Positions 5,195 through 5,908 of a DNA stretch of 5,908 nt are shown here, piece after piece. Origin of the DNA: Acidobacteriaceae bacterium (lineage in GTDB: Bacteria; Acidobacteriota; Terriglobia; Terriglobales; Acidobacteriaceae); the NCBI GenBank assembly GCA_027307295.1, contig DAHUXF010000195.1:1-5908 (forward strand). The letters are read 5' to 3'. The translations under genes were made by a program, and so were the position numbers. The number at the start of each line of letters is the position of its first letter. The stretch's first letter is position 1. The notes under the pieces are model-generated. The model was given only the letters and a program-made list of their open reading frames with translations. It made no database searches and had not been told where the DNA came from.

Positions 5195-5908
5195 ATGCGC
5201 AACCTGCTGCGACACATGCCGCTGGTTTGTCTTCTTGTGCCCTGCCTGGCGCTGCGCGCCCAAACTCGCAATCCTTACGACCTGGAACTGCAACACCTCA
5301 AGTCCCAATGGACGGCCGCCAGCGAACTGCAAAAGCTGGTGCTCCTGGACCGCATTGAGCATTTACGCGACTACGTGGATGACCGGCAGCACGTGCAGCA
5401 AATGCTTGAATCCGTGAAGCAAACGGACACAGAAGATGCGCTCATCAAAGCCGAAGCAGCCGCTGCCCTGGATGATTTCAGCCCTTTCCGTCTGCCTTCC
5501 CAACCTCGTGCCTTGCACTGGTACATCCGGGATGGAACGTGCCAGCGCATTCTGGACCAGACCCGCGCTTCTGCGGCCACAGCAAATGATTTTGAAGTTT
5601 TGGCGGAACTGGAGCATCTCTGCGGATCATCTGAGGCGGTTGAGCACATGACGCAAGCTGCGCGCCTTGGGCCTGCGGCCTGGCGCTGGAGCCGCGCAGC
5701 AGCATTTGCCTCAGAGCCTCTCAGCACATTTGCGGCAATCCGCAATGGCCTTGCTCTGGACCCCGCAAATTCCCAGCTCAAGTTGCAGCTGGCTTCCTAT
5801 TACATTGGACGGCAACAATTGGAGAAGGCCCGGGACATACTGGCCTATGCCGCGCAAACATCGCCGGACAATTTTGTGGTGGGTGAACGCCGTGCGGCCC
5901 TTTATCTG
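5195..5908 (+). CDS. Secreted TPR-like repeat protein, 3' end outside the window
   Basis: The reading frame is open to the window edge (238 codons, no stop), so the protein is truncated by the window, not by mutation. It begins with a signal peptide (MRNLLRHMPLVCLLVPCLALRA, cleavage probably before Q23). A helical, Leu/Gln/Glu-rich stretch follows (residues 27-98). Two helix-pair units at about 163-195 and 194-227 resemble tetratricopeptide repeats, for example GLALDPANSQLKLQLASYYI and GRQQLEKARDILAYAAQTSP, with the usual Ala, Pro-Asp/Asn and aromatic positions. Such proteins act as periplasmic or secreted scaffolds. An earlier in-frame ATG at 5189 is rejected because GGAAG (5184-5188) touches it, whereas ATG 5195 has a 6-base spacer. 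A specific function, or extra C-terminal domains, cannot be judged from this part. Confidence 0.82.
   Translation, partial: MRNLLRHMPLVCLLVPCLALRAQTRNPYDLELQHLKSQWTAASELQKLVLLDRIEHLRDYVDDRQHVQQMLESVKQTDTEDALIKAEAAAALDDFSPFRLPSQPRALHWYIRDGTCQRILDQTRASAATANDFEVLAELEHLCGSSEAVEHMTQAARLGPAAWRWSRAAAFASEPLSTFAAIRNGLALDPANSQLKLQLASYYIGRQQLEKARDILAYAAQTSPDNFVVGERRAALYL

Noticed and set aside
5059..5358. 99-codon plus-strand frame overlapping the TPR gene start
   Set aside because: It is out of frame with the TPR gene, which has a signal peptide and repeat motifs; this frame has no ribosome-binding site or recognisable motif.

Overview
The window looks like chromosomal DNA of a moderately GC-rich Gram-negative bacterium, most likely an Acidobacteriota member. 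The pointers are a lipid A-type acyltransferase (so an LPS-bearing outer membrane), a secreted SYLF-domain protein, a monoheme cytochrome c lipoprotein, glycine-repeat secreted proteins, and an intergenic region built of short 'TCTGCG / TTCGCG / CACAGAGG' repeat modules. The phylum call is inference from gene style, not from a marker gene. No mobile element, CRISPR array, tRNA or rRNA gene was recognised.

Layout. Positions 1-523 hold no gene. They consist of two diverged direct copies of a composite repeat plus an extra module, ending exactly at the stop codon of the first gene. A minus-strand LpxL/HtrB-family acyltransferase (524-1435) is transcribed divergently from a plus-strand cytochrome c lipoprotein with a His-rich tail (1590-2138). 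The cytochrome gene converges, across a strong bidirectional terminator (2165-2191), on a minus-strand SYLF-domain gene (2240-3121). Upstream of the SYLF gene lies a 250-base leader. It contains a foldable multi-helix element and a terminator-like hairpin with a T-rich tract, just ahead of the ribosome-binding site. Next comes a terminator (3371-3406) belonging to a minus-strand NarL/FixJ-type regulator (3427-4083) whose receiver has Gly where the phospho-acceptor Asp should be. A minus-strand secreted protein with four blocks of Gx3Gx3Gx3G follows (4238-4873). The window ends inside a plus-strand secreted TPR-like protein (5195 to the end), preceded by a very GC-rich hairpin.

These genes do not form one pathway. 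Most appear to be single transcription units with their own ribosome-binding sites, and several have their own terminators. The common theme is the cell envelope: four of the six genes encode products with export signals, and a fifth probably modifies lipid A. The points most worth a second look are the riboswitch-like leader of the SYLF gene, the Asp-less response regulator, the four-block GX3 protein, the His-tailed cytochrome, and the 10-base triplet architecture of the intergenic repeats.
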